Source: Teichococcus oryzae
GTDB taxonomy: Bacteria; Pseudomonadota; Alphaproteobacteria; Acetobacterales; Acetobacteraceae
Direction of reading: 5' to 3'
Assembly (NCBI RefSeq): GCF_008386565.1
Contig: NZ_VUKA01000001.1
Location: 744,001 to 808,000 of the forward strand
Length of the DNA: 64,000 bases
The notes below the pieces were generated by a model. That model searched no databases and was not told the DNA's origin. It saw nothing but the letters and a program-made list of their open reading frames with translations. Shown here one piece after another: positions 37,695-47,057 of the stretch (position 1 is the stretch's first letter; every line of letters starts with the position of its first letter). The translations under genes were made by a program, and so were the position numbers.

Positions 37695-39197
37695 ATGGAT
37701 CTGCTTATCGCCAACCTGGTGCATGGCTTCGGCGTCGCGCTGAGCCTTGACAACCTTCTGTTCGCGCTGCTCGGGGCCTTTATCGGCACGGCGATCGGCG
37801 TGCTGCCGGGCATCGGCCCGGTGGCCACCATTTCGCTGCTGCTGCCGATCACCTTCGGCCAGCCGGCCACCACCGCCATCATCATGCTCGCCGGCATCTA
37901 TTACGGCGCCCAGTATGGCGGCTCGACCACGGCCATCCTGCTGAACCTACCCGGTGAGGTATCGGCCGTCGTCACCACGCTTGAAGGCTACAAGATGGCC
38001 CGCAATGGCCGCGCCGGCGCGGCGCTGGCCATTGCGGCGATCGGCTCCTTCTTCGCCGGCTCGGTGGCGACCATCCTGGTGGCGGCTTCCGGTCCGCTGC
38101 TGACCGAGGTCGCCCTGTCCTTCGGCCCGGCCGACTACTTCTCCCTGATGTTGTTGGGCCTGATCATCTCGGCCGTGTTGGCGCAGGGCTCGGTGGTGAA
38201 GTCGGTCGGCATGGTGGTGTTCGGCGTGGCCCTCGGCCTGGTCGGCACCGACGTCCAGACCGGCCAGCAGCGCTTCACCTTCGGCGTGCCGGAACTGTCC
38301 GACGGCCTCAACTTCGCCGCCATCGCCATGGGCGTGTTCGGCATCGCCGAGATCATCCTGAACCTCGAGCGGCCCGAAGTGCGCGAAGTGCTGACCACCA
38401 AGGTGGGCAGCATGTTCCTCACCAAGGAGGAATGGAAGCGCGCTACCCCCTCCGTGCTGCGCGGCACCCTGATCGGCTCGGCGCTCGGCATCCTGCCCGG
38501 CGGCGGCGCATCCCTGGCTTCCTTCGGCTCCTATATGATGGAGCGGAAGATGTCTAAGGGCCGCAACGAGTTCGGCACCGGCGCCATCGAGGGCGTGGCC
38601 GGTCCGGAAGCGGCCAACAACGCCGCGGCGCAGACCTCCTTCATTCCGCTGCTGACGCTGGGCATTCCGTCCAACGCCGTGATGGCGCTGATGGTCGGCG
38701 CGCTGATCATCCAGGGCATCCAGCCCGGCCCGCGCATGGTGGAAGCGCAGCCGGACCTGTTCTGGGGCCTGATCTGCTCCATGTGGCTGGGCAACCTGAT
38801 GCTGCTGATCATCAACCTGCCGATGATCGGCATGTGGGTGAAGCTGCTGCAGGTCCCCTACAAGTACATGTACCCGGCGATCCTGTCCTTCTGCGCGATC
38901 GGCGTGTACTCGATCAACAACAACGTCTTTGACGTGTACCAGACGGTGTTCTTCGCCATCCTCGGCTATGCCTTCGCCAAGCTGAAGATGGAGCCGGCGC
39001 CGCTGCTGGTCGGCTTCGTGCTCGGCCCGATGATGGAGGAGCACCTGCGCCGCGCCATGCTGCTGTCGCGCGGCGACCCGATCGTTTTCATCGAGCGGCC
39101 GATTTCCGCCGTGCTGCTGGCCATCGCCGCCCTGGCCCTGGGCCTGATGCTGCTGCCCGCCCTGCGTAAGAAGAAGGAAGCCGCCATGGCTGGCTGA
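37695..39197 (+). CDS. tctA: TctA large membrane subunit of tripartite tricarboxylate transporter
   Basis: A 500-residue protein of about 11-12 helices with the TctA motifs GVLPGIGPVATISLLLPITF and its inverted-repeat partner GILPGGGASLASFGSYMMER. IYYGAQYGGSTTAILLNLPGE and EGVAGPEAANNAAAQTSFIP are also diagnostic. It moves a carboxylate (citrate, tartrate, aromatic acid or similar) using a cation gradient, normally with a periplasmic TctC receptor. TctC is absent from the window. An intrinsic terminator follows. Confidence 0.96.
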   Translation: MDLLIANLVHGFGVALSLDNLLFALLGAFIGTAIGVLPGIGPVATISLLLPITFGQPATTAIIMLAGIYYGAQYGGSTTAILLNLPGEVSAVVTTLEGYKMARNGRAGAALAIAAIGSFFAGSVATILVAASGPLLTEVALSFGPADYFSLMLLGLIISAVLAQGSVVKSVGMVVFGVALGLVGTDVQTGQQRFTFGVPELSDGLNFAAIAMGVFGIAEIILNLERPEVREVLTTKVGSMFLTKEEWKRATPSVLRGTLIGSALGILPGGGASLASFGSYMMERKMSKGRNEFGTGAIEGVAGPEAANNAAAQTSFIPLLTLGIPSNAVMALMVGALIIQGIQPGPRMVEAQPDLFWGLICSMWLGNLMLLIINLPMIGMWVKLLQVPYKYMYPAILSFCAIGVYSINNNVFDVYQTVFFAILGYAFAKLKMEPAPLLVGFVLGPMMEEHLRRAMLLSRGDPIVFIERPISAVLLAIAALALGLMLLPALRKKKEAAMAG

Positions 39198-39245
39198 CCC
39201 CGCCATCGGGGTCGCGCCACCAAGGCGAATTCGTTAAACTGTGGG

Positions 39246-39286
39246 AGCCGTTCCGGGCATTTGCTCGGAACGGCTTTCACTTTTTT
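39246..39286 (+). terminator. Intrinsic terminator after tctA
   Basis: AGCCGTTCCG (39246-39255) pairs perfectly with CGGAACGGCT (39266-39275), 10-nt loop containing a further GCA/TGC pair, then TTTCACTTTTTT. Confidence 0.92.
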
Positions 39287-39329
39287 GCGGCGCACCGTAT
39301 TCTTCTCAAAGTTGTGAGGAGCTGGGCTG

Positions 39330-40763
39330 ATGAGCGTGACAGGGCACCCTACTATCGTCCCGGTTGTGTTGTGCGGGGGTACGGGCAGCCGTCTTTGGCC
39401 GCTGTCGCGCGAGGGCTTTCCCAAGCAATTCTGGCCACTTCTGTCCCGGAACAGCATGTTGCAGGACACGGTGAATCGCGCTCGCGGCACGGCGTTCGCC
39501 AGCCCGCTGGTTGTGTGCAACGAAGCCCATCGCTTCCTGGTGGCCGAGCAGCTGCGGGACGCCGGCATTGCCGAGCCGCGCATCGTGCTGGAGCCGGTGG
39601 CCCGCAACAGCGCCCCGGCCATCGCCGCCGCCGCTCTGCTGGCCCATGAGGCCGATCCGCAGGCCTTGCTCTGGCTGATGGCCGCCGATGCCGCCATCGC
39701 CGACACCGACGCGCTGCATGCCGCGCTTTCCAAGGCCGCCGCCGCCGCCAGGGCCGGCCGCATCGTCGCCTTCGGCATGAAGCCCACCGCCCCGGAAACC
39801 GGCTATGGCTATATCGAGGCCGGCGCGCCCTTGAGCGGGCTGGACGGTGTTTCCGCCATTGCCAGCTTTGTCGAGAAGCCGGACCTCGCCACTGCTAGGA
39901 CCTATCTGGAGGATGGCCGCCATCTGTGGAATTCCGGCATGTTCGTGGCCACCGCCGCCACGCTGATCGCCGAGCTGGAGCAGTTGGCGCCGGAGGTGCT
40001 GGCCGCGGTGCGCGCGGCGGTGCAGGGCGCGACGCGGGACCTGGATTTCGTCCGCCTGGACGCGACGTCCTTCGCCGGCGCGCCGGACATCTCCATCGAC
40101 TACGCGGTGATGGAGAAAACCGGCCAGAGCGCGGTGGTCCCGGCTTCCCTTGGCTGGTCCGATGTCGGCTCCTGGGCGGCCCTGTGGGAAGTGGCGCCCA
40201 AGGACGAGGCCGGCAATGTCGCCCAGGGCAAGGTCGAGCTGTATGACGCCCGCAACTGCTATGTCCGCTCCGAGGGCATGCTGACCGGCGTGGTCGGGCT
40301 GAAGGACGCGGTGATCGTGGTCACCGACGATGCCGTGCTGGCCATGCACCGCGACCGCGCGCAGGACGTCAAGAAGCTGCTGGAGCAGCTCAAGGCGAAT
40401 GGCCACAAGGAAGCCACCGAGCACCGGCGGATGTACCGCCCCTGGGGCCATTACGAGGGCCTGATCAAGGGCGACCGCTTCCAGGTCAAGAAGATCTCGG
40501 TCAAGCCGGGCGCCAAGCTGTCGCTGCAGAAGCATTTCCACCGCGCCGAGCACTGGGTGGTCGTCGCCGGCACGGCGATCGTGGAGCGGGACGCGGAACG
40601 GATCATGCTGCGGGAGAACGAGTCTATCTATCTCCCGCTGGGCTGCGTCCACCGGATGGAAAATCCCGGCATGATCCCGCTGACGCTGATCGAGGTGCAG
40701 TCGGGTTCCTATCTCGGCGAGGACGACATCGTCCGCTTCGAGGACACCTACGGCCGGGCCTGA
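39330..40763 (+). CDS. algA: Mannose-1-phosphate guanylyltransferase / mannose-6-phosphate isomerase (type II)
   Basis: A 477-residue bifunctional enzyme making GDP-mannose. The N-terminal nucleotidyltransferase has VVLCGGTGSRLWPLSREGFPKQF, the MAADAAIADT metal region and FVEKPD. The C-terminal cupin isomerase has MYRPWGHYEGL, KPGAKLSLQKHFHRAEHW and LRENESIYLPLGCVHR. Other names are xanB, cpsB and manC. GDP-mannose feeds exopolysaccharide or LPS. GAGGAG lies eight bases before the ATG. It is monocistronic between two strong hairpins. Confidence 0.95.
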   Translation: MSVTGHPTIVPVVLCGGTGSRLWPLSREGFPKQFWPLLSRNSMLQDTVNRARGTAFASPLVVCNEAHRFLVAEQLRDAGIAEPRIVLEPVARNSAPAIAAAALLAHEADPQALLWLMAADAAIADTDALHAALSKAAAAARAGRIVAFGMKPTAPETGYGYIEAGAPLSGLDGVSAIASFVEKPDLATARTYLEDGRHLWNSGMFVATAATLIAELEQLAPEVLAAVRAAVQGATRDLDFVRLDATSFAGAPDISIDYAVMEKTGQSAVVPASLGWSDVGSWAALWEVAPKDEAGNVAQGKVELYDARNCYVRSEGMLTGVVGLKDAVIVVTDDAVLAMHRDRAQDVKKLLEQLKANGHKEATEHRRMYRPWGHYEGLIKGDRFQVKKISVKPGAKLSLQKHFHRAEHWVVVAGTAIVERDAERIMLRENESIYLPLGCVHRMENPGMIPLTLIEVQSGSYLGEDDIVRFEDTYGRA

Positions 40764-40773
40764 GAACCGGCTG

Positions 40774-40806
40774 GCGGGGTTGGCGCCGATGTGGTGCCGG
40801 CCCCGC
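40774..40806 (+). terminator. Long GC-rich hairpin after algA
   Basis: A 14-bp stem with three G-T pairs (40774-40787 with 40793-40806), 5-nt loop. The tail is only mildly T-rich (CTTTCCTT about 10 bases later), so termination strength is uncertain. Confidence 0.6.
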
Positions 40807-40872
40807 TGAAGCTGGCTTTCCTTCACTCTCCGGAATGCTATGGCCGTGGCAGAGGGGAAAAGGAAGGCTGGC

Positions 40873-41481
40873 ATGAGGCGGTGGATTCATGGCGCGGCAC
40901 TGGCATCAGCACTGCTGGCTACGGGCGGCGCGGCCCGGGCCGACGACATCACCGAGGGGCTTGATCGCACCCGGCAGCTTTACGAGGCCGGCGATCTGGC
41001 CGGGGCGGTCACCGAACTCGGTTTTGCCGTCAGCGCCCTGCACCAGAAGCGCAGCGAGCAGTATTCGAAGCTGTTCCCGCCCGCCCCGGCCGGCTGGACG
41101 CTGGGGGAGGCCGAGGACACGGCCGGCAATGCCCTGGCGGCCCAGATGATGGGCGGCGGCGTCATGGTCGCGCGCAGCTACACCCGCGGCGATGACAGCG
41201 AGATCAAGGCCACGGTGATCGTGGACAGCCCGCTGATCCAGGCCCTTGCCGCCATGGCGAAGAACCCGGCCATGCTGGGCAGCAACGCCAAGCGGGTGCG
41301 CATCGGCGGCGACAACGCCATCCTGGAGCGCGAGGCGGACAGCGACGAAGCCGAGCTGACCCTGGTCCGCAACAATGTCGCGGTGAAGCTCGAAGGCTCC
41401 GGCCTGAAGGATGCCGAGATCCTCACGGCGTTGATGAAGGGCTTCGATCTGGCGAAGCTGCAGAACCCGCAGGGGAAGTAA
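40873..41481 (+). CDS. Exported hypothetical protein
   Basis: A 202-residue protein with a clear signal peptide (MRRWIHGAALASALLATGGA, cut after ARA). The mature protein is helical at first (LDRTRQLYEAGDLAGAVTEL), then AGWTLGEAEDTAGNALAAQM and alternating strands (SEIKATVIVDSPLIQALAAM). It ends in a helix. I recognise no family with confidence; it is likely periplasmic. ATG 40873 has AGGAAGG about six bases upstream. It is convergent with gluQ, 1 bp apart. Confidence 0.75.
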   Translation: MRRWIHGAALASALLATGGAARADDITEGLDRTRQLYEAGDLAGAVTELGFAVSALHQKRSEQYSKLFPPAPAGWTLGEAEDTAGNALAAQMMGGGVMVARSYTRGDDSEIKATVIVDSPLIQALAAMAKNPAMLGSNAKRVRIGGDNAILEREADSDEAELTLVRNNVAVKLEGSGLKDAEILTALMKGFDLAKLQNPQGK

Positions 41482-41482
41482 C

Positions 41483-42337
41483 CTACCCCATCGCCAGGGC
41501 CCGGACCGCCTCCGGGCTGTGGCCGGCCTCGCGCAGCGCCGCCAGCGTCGGGGCCTTGTCGCGTTTAGACAGCCGCCTGCCATCGGCGCCGAGCAGCAGC
41601 GGGTGGTGCCGGTAATGCGGTGCCGGCCAGCCCAGCAAGGCCTGCAACAGCCGGTGCAGGTCGGTGGCGGGGCGCAGATCCACGGCACGCGTCACCAGGG
41701 TCACGCCCTGCGACGCGTCATCATGGGTGACGCAGAGATGGTAGGAGGCGGGGATGTCCTTGCGCGCCAGCACCACGTCCCCGAAGCGCGCCGGATCGCA
41801 GCGGATGCGGCCTTCGCCCCGTTCGATGAATGAGAGCGGGCCACCAGCGCGCCGTAGGGCCGCAGCCATGTCGAGCCGCAGCGCGTAAGGCTCTCCGGCG
41901 GCGATGCGGGCCGATCGCTCCCCGGCCGGCAGGCGGCGGCAGGTGCCGGGATACAACGCCCCGTCCGGCCCGTGGGGCGCATGGCCGATGGCGGCGATCT
42001 CCCGCGCGATGTCGGCGCGGGTGCAGAAGCACGGATAGAGCAGCCCGTCCCCTGCCAGCCGGTCCAGCGCCCGGCGGTAATCTGCCAGATGCCGCGACTG
42101 GACCCGCACCGGCCCGTCCCAGTCCAGGCCGAGCCAGCGCAGGTCCTCCAGGATGGCCGCGGCGTATTCCGGGCGGCAGCGCACCGGGTCGATGTCCTCG
42201 ATGCGCAGCAGGAAGCGCCCGCCGGCTTCCCTGGCGCAGCGCCAGCCCATAAGGGCGCTGTGGGCATGGCCCAGATGCAGCCCCCCGGTGGGGCTGGGCG
42301 CGAAGCGGGTGACAAGGGCGCGCGGTCTTGCGGGCAT
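41483..42337 (-). CDS. gluQ: Glutamyl-Q tRNA(Asp) synthetase
   Basis: A 284-residue truncated GluRS paralogue that attaches glutamate to queuosine 34 of tRNA-Asp. It has the HIGH-like motif FAPSPTGGLHLGHAHSAL, zinc-binding YPCFCTRADIA...YPGTC, and the KMSKS equivalent RLSKRDKAPTL. It lacks the GluRS anticodon-binding domain, which sets it apart from GltX. Start ATG 42337 gives the expected N-terminus; the longer ORF overlaps the divergent esterase leader. Confidence 0.93.
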   Translation of the reverse strand: MPARPRALVTRFAPSPTGGLHLGHAHSALMGWRCAREAGGRFLLRIEDIDPVRCRPEYAAAILEDLRWLGLDWDGPVRVQSRHLADYRRALDRLAGDGLLYPCFCTRADIAREIAAIGHAPHGPDGALYPGTCRRLPAGERSARIAAGEPYALRLDMAAALRRAGGPLSFIERGEGRIRCDPARFGDVVLARKDIPASYHLCVTHDDASQGVTLVTRAVDLRPATDLHRLLQALLGWPAPHYRHHPLLLGADGRRLSKRDKAPTLAALREAGHSPEAVRALAMG

Positions 42338-42402
42338 GGCCTCCGGCGCGTAGCGGAGGGAAAGGGCGGTGATCAAGCCGGCCCGGGAAGCAGGAGGGCC
42401 GC

Positions 42403-43071
42403 ATGGCTGCACTGGAAGGGCCGCGCTGGGGGCCAAGGAGCGGCCATGCGCCGAGGGTGATTGTTGTTCTTCTGCATGGCTATGGCGCCGACGGCAACGA
42501 CCTGATCGACCTCGCGCCGCACTGGGCGCAGGCGGTGCCGGACGCCCTGTTCATCTCGCCGCATGCCCCTCTGCCCTGCGAGGGCGGGCCCTATGGCCGG
42601 CAATGGTTCAGCCTGCAGGATCGGAGCCCGGCCATGTTGCTGGCCGGGGCGCAGGCGGCGCGCCCGCTGCTCGACGAGGCCATAGCCGCGGAATGCGCCG
42701 CCGCCGGCCTGCCGGAAACGCATGTGGCCCTGATGGGCTTCAGCCAGGGCGCCATGATGGCGCTGTTCACTGGCCTGCGCCGCCCGGCCGCGCCCGCCGC
42801 CATTCTGGCCTATTGCGGCCGGCTGATCGGCGAGGAACTCCTGCCCGCCGAGATCGCCTCCCGGCCGCCGGTGCTGATCGTGCATGGCGAGGTGGATGAA
42901 GTAGTGCCGGCGGAGGCCAGCCGCGCCGCCGAGGCCGCGCTGCGCCAGGCCGGCGTGCCAGTGGAGTCGCTGTATGCGCCAGGCCTCGCCCATGGCATCG
43001 ACGATGCGGGATTGAGCGCCGGCGCCTTGTTTCTGCAACGCGCGGCCGAAGGGCTTTCCCCGCCCGCGTGA
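42403..43071 (+). CDS. Carboxylesterase/phospholipase (alpha/beta hydrolase)
   Basis: A 222-residue enzyme of the acyl-protein thioesterase/carboxylesterase class. The oxyanion segment is VVLLHGYGADGNDLIDLAP. The triad is Ser114 (LMGFSQGAMM), Asp165 (HGEVDEVVP) and His197 (GLAHGIDD). No signal peptide, so cytosolic. It hydrolyses short acyl esters; the natural substrate is unknown. It is divergent from gluQ. Confidence 0.92.
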   Translation: MAALEGPRWGPRSGHAPRVIVVLLHGYGADGNDLIDLAPHWAQAVPDALFISPHAPLPCEGGPYGRQWFSLQDRSPAMLLAGAQAARPLLDEAIAAECAAAGLPETHVALMGFSQGAMMALFTGLRRPAAPAAILAYCGRLIGEELLPAEIASRPPVLIVHGEVDEVVPAEASRAAEAALRQAGVPVESLYAPGLAHGIDDAGLSAGALFLQRAAEGLSPPA

Positions 43072-43221
43072 CGGCTGCGTGAAACCATTATGGGCAGGCA
43101 TTGCGCCGGCCTTTCCGGACTGGCATGAATTCTGCCGCACACCGGCGGCGCCACGACATCTGGGGCCTGTCGTCCGGTCCGGCCCCAGAGGTTGAGGCGC
43201 GGCGCTTGAAAGGAGCGGCGC

Positions 43222-43809
43222 TTGCCTGACGGGATGTTGATGGGAAGCCAGCCGGGACCGACGGGTGGCTTTCCGGCCTTGGTCTTGAATGCTGATTTCC
43301 GGCCGCTGTCGTATTTCCCGCTTTCCCTGTGGTCCTGGCAGGATGCGGTCAAGGCGGTCTATCTGGACCGGGTTTCGGTGCTGTCGGAATATGACGCGGA
43401 AGCGCGCTCCCCGCGGCAGGCGATCCGTCTGCCCAGCGTCATCGCGCTGAAGGAATTCATCCCGGCCGCGCGCCGCCCGGCCTTCACCCGCTTCAACGTC
43501 TTCCTGCGGGACGGCTTCGCCTGCGTGTATTGCGGCGAGCACCATGCGACGCATGACCTGACCTTCGACCATGTCATTCCCCGCTCGCGCGGGGGGCGGA
43601 CCAGCTGGGACAACGTCGTCACCGCCTGCGGCCCGTGCAACCTGCGCAAGGGCAACCGCCTGCCGCGCGAGATCCGCATGTTTCCGTACCGCGAGCCGCG
43701 CCAGCCCACCAGCTGGGAATTGCAGGAGAACGGGCGCTCCTTCCCGCCCAACTATCTCCACGAAAGCTGGCGTGACTACCTGTACTGGGACACGGAACTG
43801 GAGAATTAG
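43222..43809 (+). CDS. HNH endonuclease family protein
   Basis: 195 residues from TTG 43222. After an N-terminal region (FPALVLNADFRPLSYFPLSL) comes an HNH domain. It carries CVYCGEHHATHDLTFDHVIP, then RSRGGRTSWDNVVTACGPCN, with two CxxC zinc pairs and the D-H pair. It ends with a conserved WELQENGRSFPPNYLHESWRDYLYWD. This conserved proteobacterial type is chromosomal and not tied to restriction systems here; its cellular role is unknown. TTG is chosen because AGGAG lies seven bases upstream; in-frame ATGs at 43234 and 43240 are too far from it. Confidence 0.88.
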   Translation: MPDGMLMGSQPGPTGGFPALVLNADFRPLSYFPLSLWSWQDAVKAVYLDRVSVLSEYDAEARSPRQAIRLPSVIALKEFIPAARRPAFTRFNVFLRDGFACVYCGEHHATHDLTFDHVIPRSRGGRTSWDNVVTACGPCNLRKGNRLPREIRMFPYREPRQPTSWELQENGRSFPPNYLHESWRDYLYWDTELEN

Positions 43810-44264
43810 CGCCGGCGGCGCGCCGTCCACAGGATGAAGCCCGCGAGGCCCAGCGCATAGGCGAGGTTCATCGCCGCCATCGAGAGCGGGAGGCCCGGGA
43901 TCAGGAAGGCCGGCTCGTCGCAGGGCTTGTTCGGGCGGGGTGACAATGTGGCCAGCAGATCCTCGACCGAGCGCGCCTGGCCTGCCTGCGGCGCGGCGCA
44001 GCCGGGCAGGGGGGAGGGCCACCAGCCGGCCTCGACGCCGACATGAACAAGGGCCACGGCGCCGGAAAACAGAACGGCAAGGGCGGCCAGGGACAGCATC
44101 AGCCGGCGGGGCAGCGCCAGCGCCAGCAATGCCAGCATCGCCGCCACCCAGTAGGAGGGGCGCTGCCACAGGCACAGCAGGCACGGGTTGAGGCCGCCCC
44201 AGCGCTCCGTCGCCATGGCGAGGAGGGGCGCCGCGGCCGCCAGAAGGGCGATCAGCAGGGGCAT
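43806..44264 (-). CDS. dsbB: DsbB-type disulfide bond formation protein
   Basis: A 152-residue protein of four helices with the first periplasmic loop Cys pair in GGLNPCLLCLWQRPSYW and the second pair in the loop with PGCAAPQAG and PRPNKPCDEPAF. It re-oxidises DsbA and hands electrons to quinone. No dsbA is in the window. It overlaps the convergent HNH gene by 4 bp and follows cysE on the same strand. Confidence 0.88.
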   Translation of the reverse strand: MPLLIALLAAAAPLLAMATERWGGLNPCLLCLWQRPSYWVAAMLALLALALPRRLMLSLAALAVLFSGAVALVHVGVEAGWWPSPLPGCAAPQAGQARSVEDLLATLSPRPNKPCDEPAFLIPGLPLSMAAMNLAYALGLAGFILWTARRRR

Positions 44265-44287
44265 CGGCGATTTCCGGGCGTGGCTTG

Positions 44288-45154
44288 TCAGGCGTGGCCC
44301 GGCGGGGCGTCGGCTTCGTCCAGCATCTGGTCCATGCTGCGGGAAGGCTCGGCGCAGCCGGCCTGCCCGACCACCCGTGCCGGAACGCCCGCCACCGTGG
44401 TGCCCGAGGGAACCGGCTTCAGCACCACCGACCCCGCGGCGATGCGGGCGCAGGCGCCCACCTCGATATTGCCCAGCACCTTGGCGCCGGCGCCGATCAG
44501 CACGCCATGGCGGATCTTGGGATGGCGGTCGCCGCCTTCCTTGCCGGTGCCGCCCAGGGTGACACCCTGCAGGATGGACACGTCATCCTCGATCATCGCT
44601 GTTTCCCCGATCACCACACCCGTGGCGTGATCCAGGAAGATGCCGCTGCCGATGCGGACCGCCGGGTGGATATCGACCTGGAACACGACCGAGGCGCGGG
44701 ATTGCAGCCAGAGCGCCATGTCGCGCCGCCCGTCCTGCCACAGCCGGTGCGCCAGCCGCTGGGTCGAGATGGCGTGGAAGCCCTTGTAGTAGAGCAGCGG
44801 CTCCAGGGCCCGTGGGGTCGCGGGGTCGCGGTCCACCACGGCCATGATGTCGCGCCGCACCGCCTCGCGCATCAGCGGGTCGGCGGCCAGCGCGCGCTCC
44901 ATGGTCCGGCGCAGCAGCGCTTCCGGCAGATCCGCATGGTCCAGTCGGGCGGCGATCCGGCCGGCCAGCGCCGCTTCCAGCGAGTCGTGCTGCAGCACCG
45001 CGGCATGAAGGAATCCGGCCAGCTCCGGCTCCCGCTCGGCCGCCGCCGAGGCTTCGCGCTGGACCCGGACCCAGACGGGGTCCAGCACCTGGCTGGGCTG
45101 GTGGCTCGCGCTGGCGGGGGCGGCGGGCGGCAGATGCGGCACGGGCTTGTTCAT
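44288..45154 (-). CDS. cysE: Serine O-acetyltransferase
   Basis: A 288-residue enzyme making O-acetylserine for cysteine synthesis. The N-terminal helical domain (about 25-140) is followed by the left-handed beta-helix with FQVDIHPAVRIGSGIFLDHA, TGVVIGETAMIEDDVSILQG and VTLGGTGKEGGDRHPKI. The catalytic His is in the last two. Cysteine feedback is typical. It is 23 bp upstream of dsbB, so one transcript is likely, and divergent from the GST gene. Confidence 0.96.
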   Translation of the reverse strand: MNKPVPHLPPAAPASASHQPSQVLDPVWVRVQREASAAAEREPELAGFLHAAVLQHDSLEAALAGRIAARLDHADLPEALLRRTMERALAADPLMREAVRRDIMAVVDRDPATPRALEPLLYYKGFHAISTQRLAHRLWQDGRRDMALWLQSRASVVFQVDIHPAVRIGSGIFLDHATGVVIGETAMIEDDVSILQGVTLGGTGKEGGDRHPKIRHGVLIGAGAKVLGNIEVGACARIAAGSVVLKPVPSGTTVAGVPARVVGQAGCAEPSRSMDQMLDEADAPPGHA

Positions 45155-45298
45155 GCGGGCTCCTTGGGGGCCGGCGGCCCGTTGGGCCAGTGACCGGGGG
45201 AAAGCTGGCCCCGGCGCCGCGCCGGGTCAAGAATGCCGTCGGCTGGACCGACCGGCGGCAGGCGCATACCGTCCTCCCGATCTGTGGGAGGAAGCGGC

Positions 45299-45922
45299 AT
45301 GACCGTGGTCTGGGGGCGCAACAACAGCAGCAACGTCATGAAGTTGTTGTGGTTCTGCGATGAGATTGGAATGGCTCATGAGCGGCGCGACGCGGGCGGC
45401 GCCTTCGGGGTGGTGGGGGACGCTTCCTACAAGGCGCGCAACCCGATGTCCCTGGTGCCGACTCTGGAGGAGGCGGATGGCTGGAGCCTGTGGGAAAGCA
45501 ACAGCATCCTGCGCTACCTGGCCGCCACCCGCCCGGGCGGCGCCGCGCTGCTGCCGGAAGACCCGCGGCGCCGCGCCCAGGTGGAACGCTGGATGGACTG
45601 GCAACTCGCCCATCTGACGCCGCCCATGACGGTGATCTTTTTCACCTATGTCCGCATCCCCGAGGCGCAGCGCGACTGGCCGGCGACGGCGGAGGGGCTG
45701 AAGCGGGCCACGGCCATGTGGCGGGTGGTGGAAGAACAGCTTTCCGGGCAGGACTATCTGGAAGGCGAGTTCTCACTGGCCGACATCGCGCTCGGCGTCT
45801 TTGTTCATCGCTGGTTCGCCCTGCCGGTGGAGCGGCCGGACCTGCCCGCGCTGCGCCGCTGGTATGAGCGGCTGCTGGCCCGCCCCGCCTATGCCCGGCA
45901 TGTCGCGGGACCCATGAGCTGA
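45299..45922 (+). CDS. Glutathione S-transferase family protein
   Basis: A 207-residue protein. The thioredoxin-fold N-terminus is MTVVWGRNNSSNVMKLLWFC, and the glutathione-binding segments are NPMSLVPTLEE and LWESNSILRYLA. The helical C-terminal domain follows (SLADIALGVFVHRWFALPV). It resembles the theta/YfcF-like bacterial group; substrate unknown. ATG 45299 begins the beta strand as expected. It is convergent with prs across a hairpin. Confidence 0.92.
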   Translation: MTVVWGRNNSSNVMKLLWFCDEIGMAHERRDAGGAFGVVGDASYKARNPMSLVPTLEEADGWSLWESNSILRYLAATRPGGAALLPEDPRRRAQVERWMDWQLAHLTPPMTVIFFTYVRIPEAQRDWPATAEGLKRATAMWRVVEEQLSGQDYLEGEFSLADIALGVFVHRWFALPVERPDLPALRRWYERLLARPAYARHVAGPMS

Positions 45923-45928
45923 AGCGGG

Positions 45929-45957
45929 CCGGGCGGAGGCATGGCGCCCCCGCCCGG
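45929..45957. terminator. Hairpin between convergent GST and prs genes
   Basis: CCGGGCGG (45929-45936) with CCGCCCGG (45950-45957), 13-nt loop containing a further GGC/GCC pair. No T-tract on either strand; probably a shared transcription end. Confidence 0.55.
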
Positions 45958-45964
45958 AACCGGC

Positions 45965-46897
45965 TCAGTTGAACAGGGTGGAAACCGAGCTTTCCTCGGA
46001 AATGCGGCGCACCGCCTCGGCCAGCAGGGGCGCGATGGTCAGCTGCCGGATGTTGGAGGAAACCCGCACCGCCTCGGTGGCCTGGATGCTGTCCGTCACC
46101 ACCATCTGCTCGATCGAGGCGGCGCCGATGCGCGCCACCGCGCCGCCCGAGAACACGCCATGCGTCACGTAAACGCTGACGGACTTGGCGCCGTTCTTGA
46201 TCAGCGCGTCGGCGGCGTTGCAGAGCGTGCCGCCGGAATCGACGATATCATCCACGAGGATGCAATCGCGGCCATCCACATCGCCGATGACGTTCATCAC
46301 CTCGGACACGCCGGCCCGCGGGCGGCGCTTGTCGATGATGGCGAGGTCGGTGTGCAGGCGGGCGGCAATGGCGCGGGCGCGCACCACGCCGCCGACATCG
46401 GGGGAAACCACCATCAGGTCGCGACCCTTGTAGCGCTCCAGGATGTCCCGCGCGAACAGGGGGGCGGCGAACAGGTTGTCCACCGGAATGTCGAAGAAGC
46501 CCTGGATCTGCCCGGCATGGAGGTCGAGCGTCAGGACGCGGTCGGCGCCCGCCTCGGTGATGAGGTTGGCCACCAGCTTGGCGGAGATCGGCGTGCGGGG
46601 CCCCGACTTCCGGTCCTGGCGGGCATAGCCGAAATACGGCACCACCGCCGTGATGCGCCGGGCGGAGCTGCGCTTCAGCGCGTCCAGCGTGATCAGCAAT
46701 TCCATCAGGTTGTCATTGGCAGGGTAGGAGGTGCTCTGGACCACGAACACATCCTCGCCACGGATGTTCTCGTGGATTTCCACGAACACTTCCATGTCCG
46801 CGAAGCGGCGGATGGAAGCCTGGGTGAGCGGCAGGTTCAGCGCGGCGGCCACCGCCTCGGCCAGGGGGCGGTTGCTGTTGCAGGCGACGATCTTCAT
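45965..46897 (-). CDS. prs: Ribose-phosphate pyrophosphokinase
   Basis: A 310-residue enzyme making PRPP for nucleotides, His and Trp. Motifs: [40 protein letters not shown], the flexible loop [35 protein letters not shown], and the PRPP loop [17 protein letters not shown] 46897 gives the family N-terminus; ATG 46909 is an alternative adding four residues and cannot be excluded. It is monocistronic. Confidence 0.96.
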   Translation of the reverse strand: MKIVACNSNRPLAEAVAAALNLPLTQASIRRFADMEVFVEIHENIRGEDVFVVQSTSYPANDNLMELLITLDALKRSSARRITAVVPYFGYARQDRKSGPRTPISAKLVANLITEAGADRVLTLDLHAGQIQGFFDIPVDNLFAAPLFARDILERYKGRDLMVVSPDVGGVVRARAIAARLHTDLAIIDKRRPRAGVSEVMNVIGDVDGRDCILVDDIVDSGGTLCNAADALIKNGAKSVSVYVTHGVFSGGAVARIGAASIEQMVVTDSIQATEAVRVSSNIRQLTIAPLLAEAVRRISEESSVSTLFN

Positions 46898-47057
46898 GGG
46901 GAGCGGCATCTCCGGGCTGCGGGACCCGCAAAGGCCCTGAAGGGGGTGATCGGGCCCGGCGAGGAACGGGCGCGTCCTAACAAGGTGGCGGCGCGATGTC
47001 CATCACCTGCCGCGTCGGCGCATGAGAGCCCTGCGTGACGGCGTGGGGCTCGCGGGA

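Noticed and set aside
42373-44184. 603-residue minus-strand frame spanning the esterase, HNH and dsbB region
   Set aside because: It crosses two convincing plus-strand genes and an intergenic gap and has no domain.
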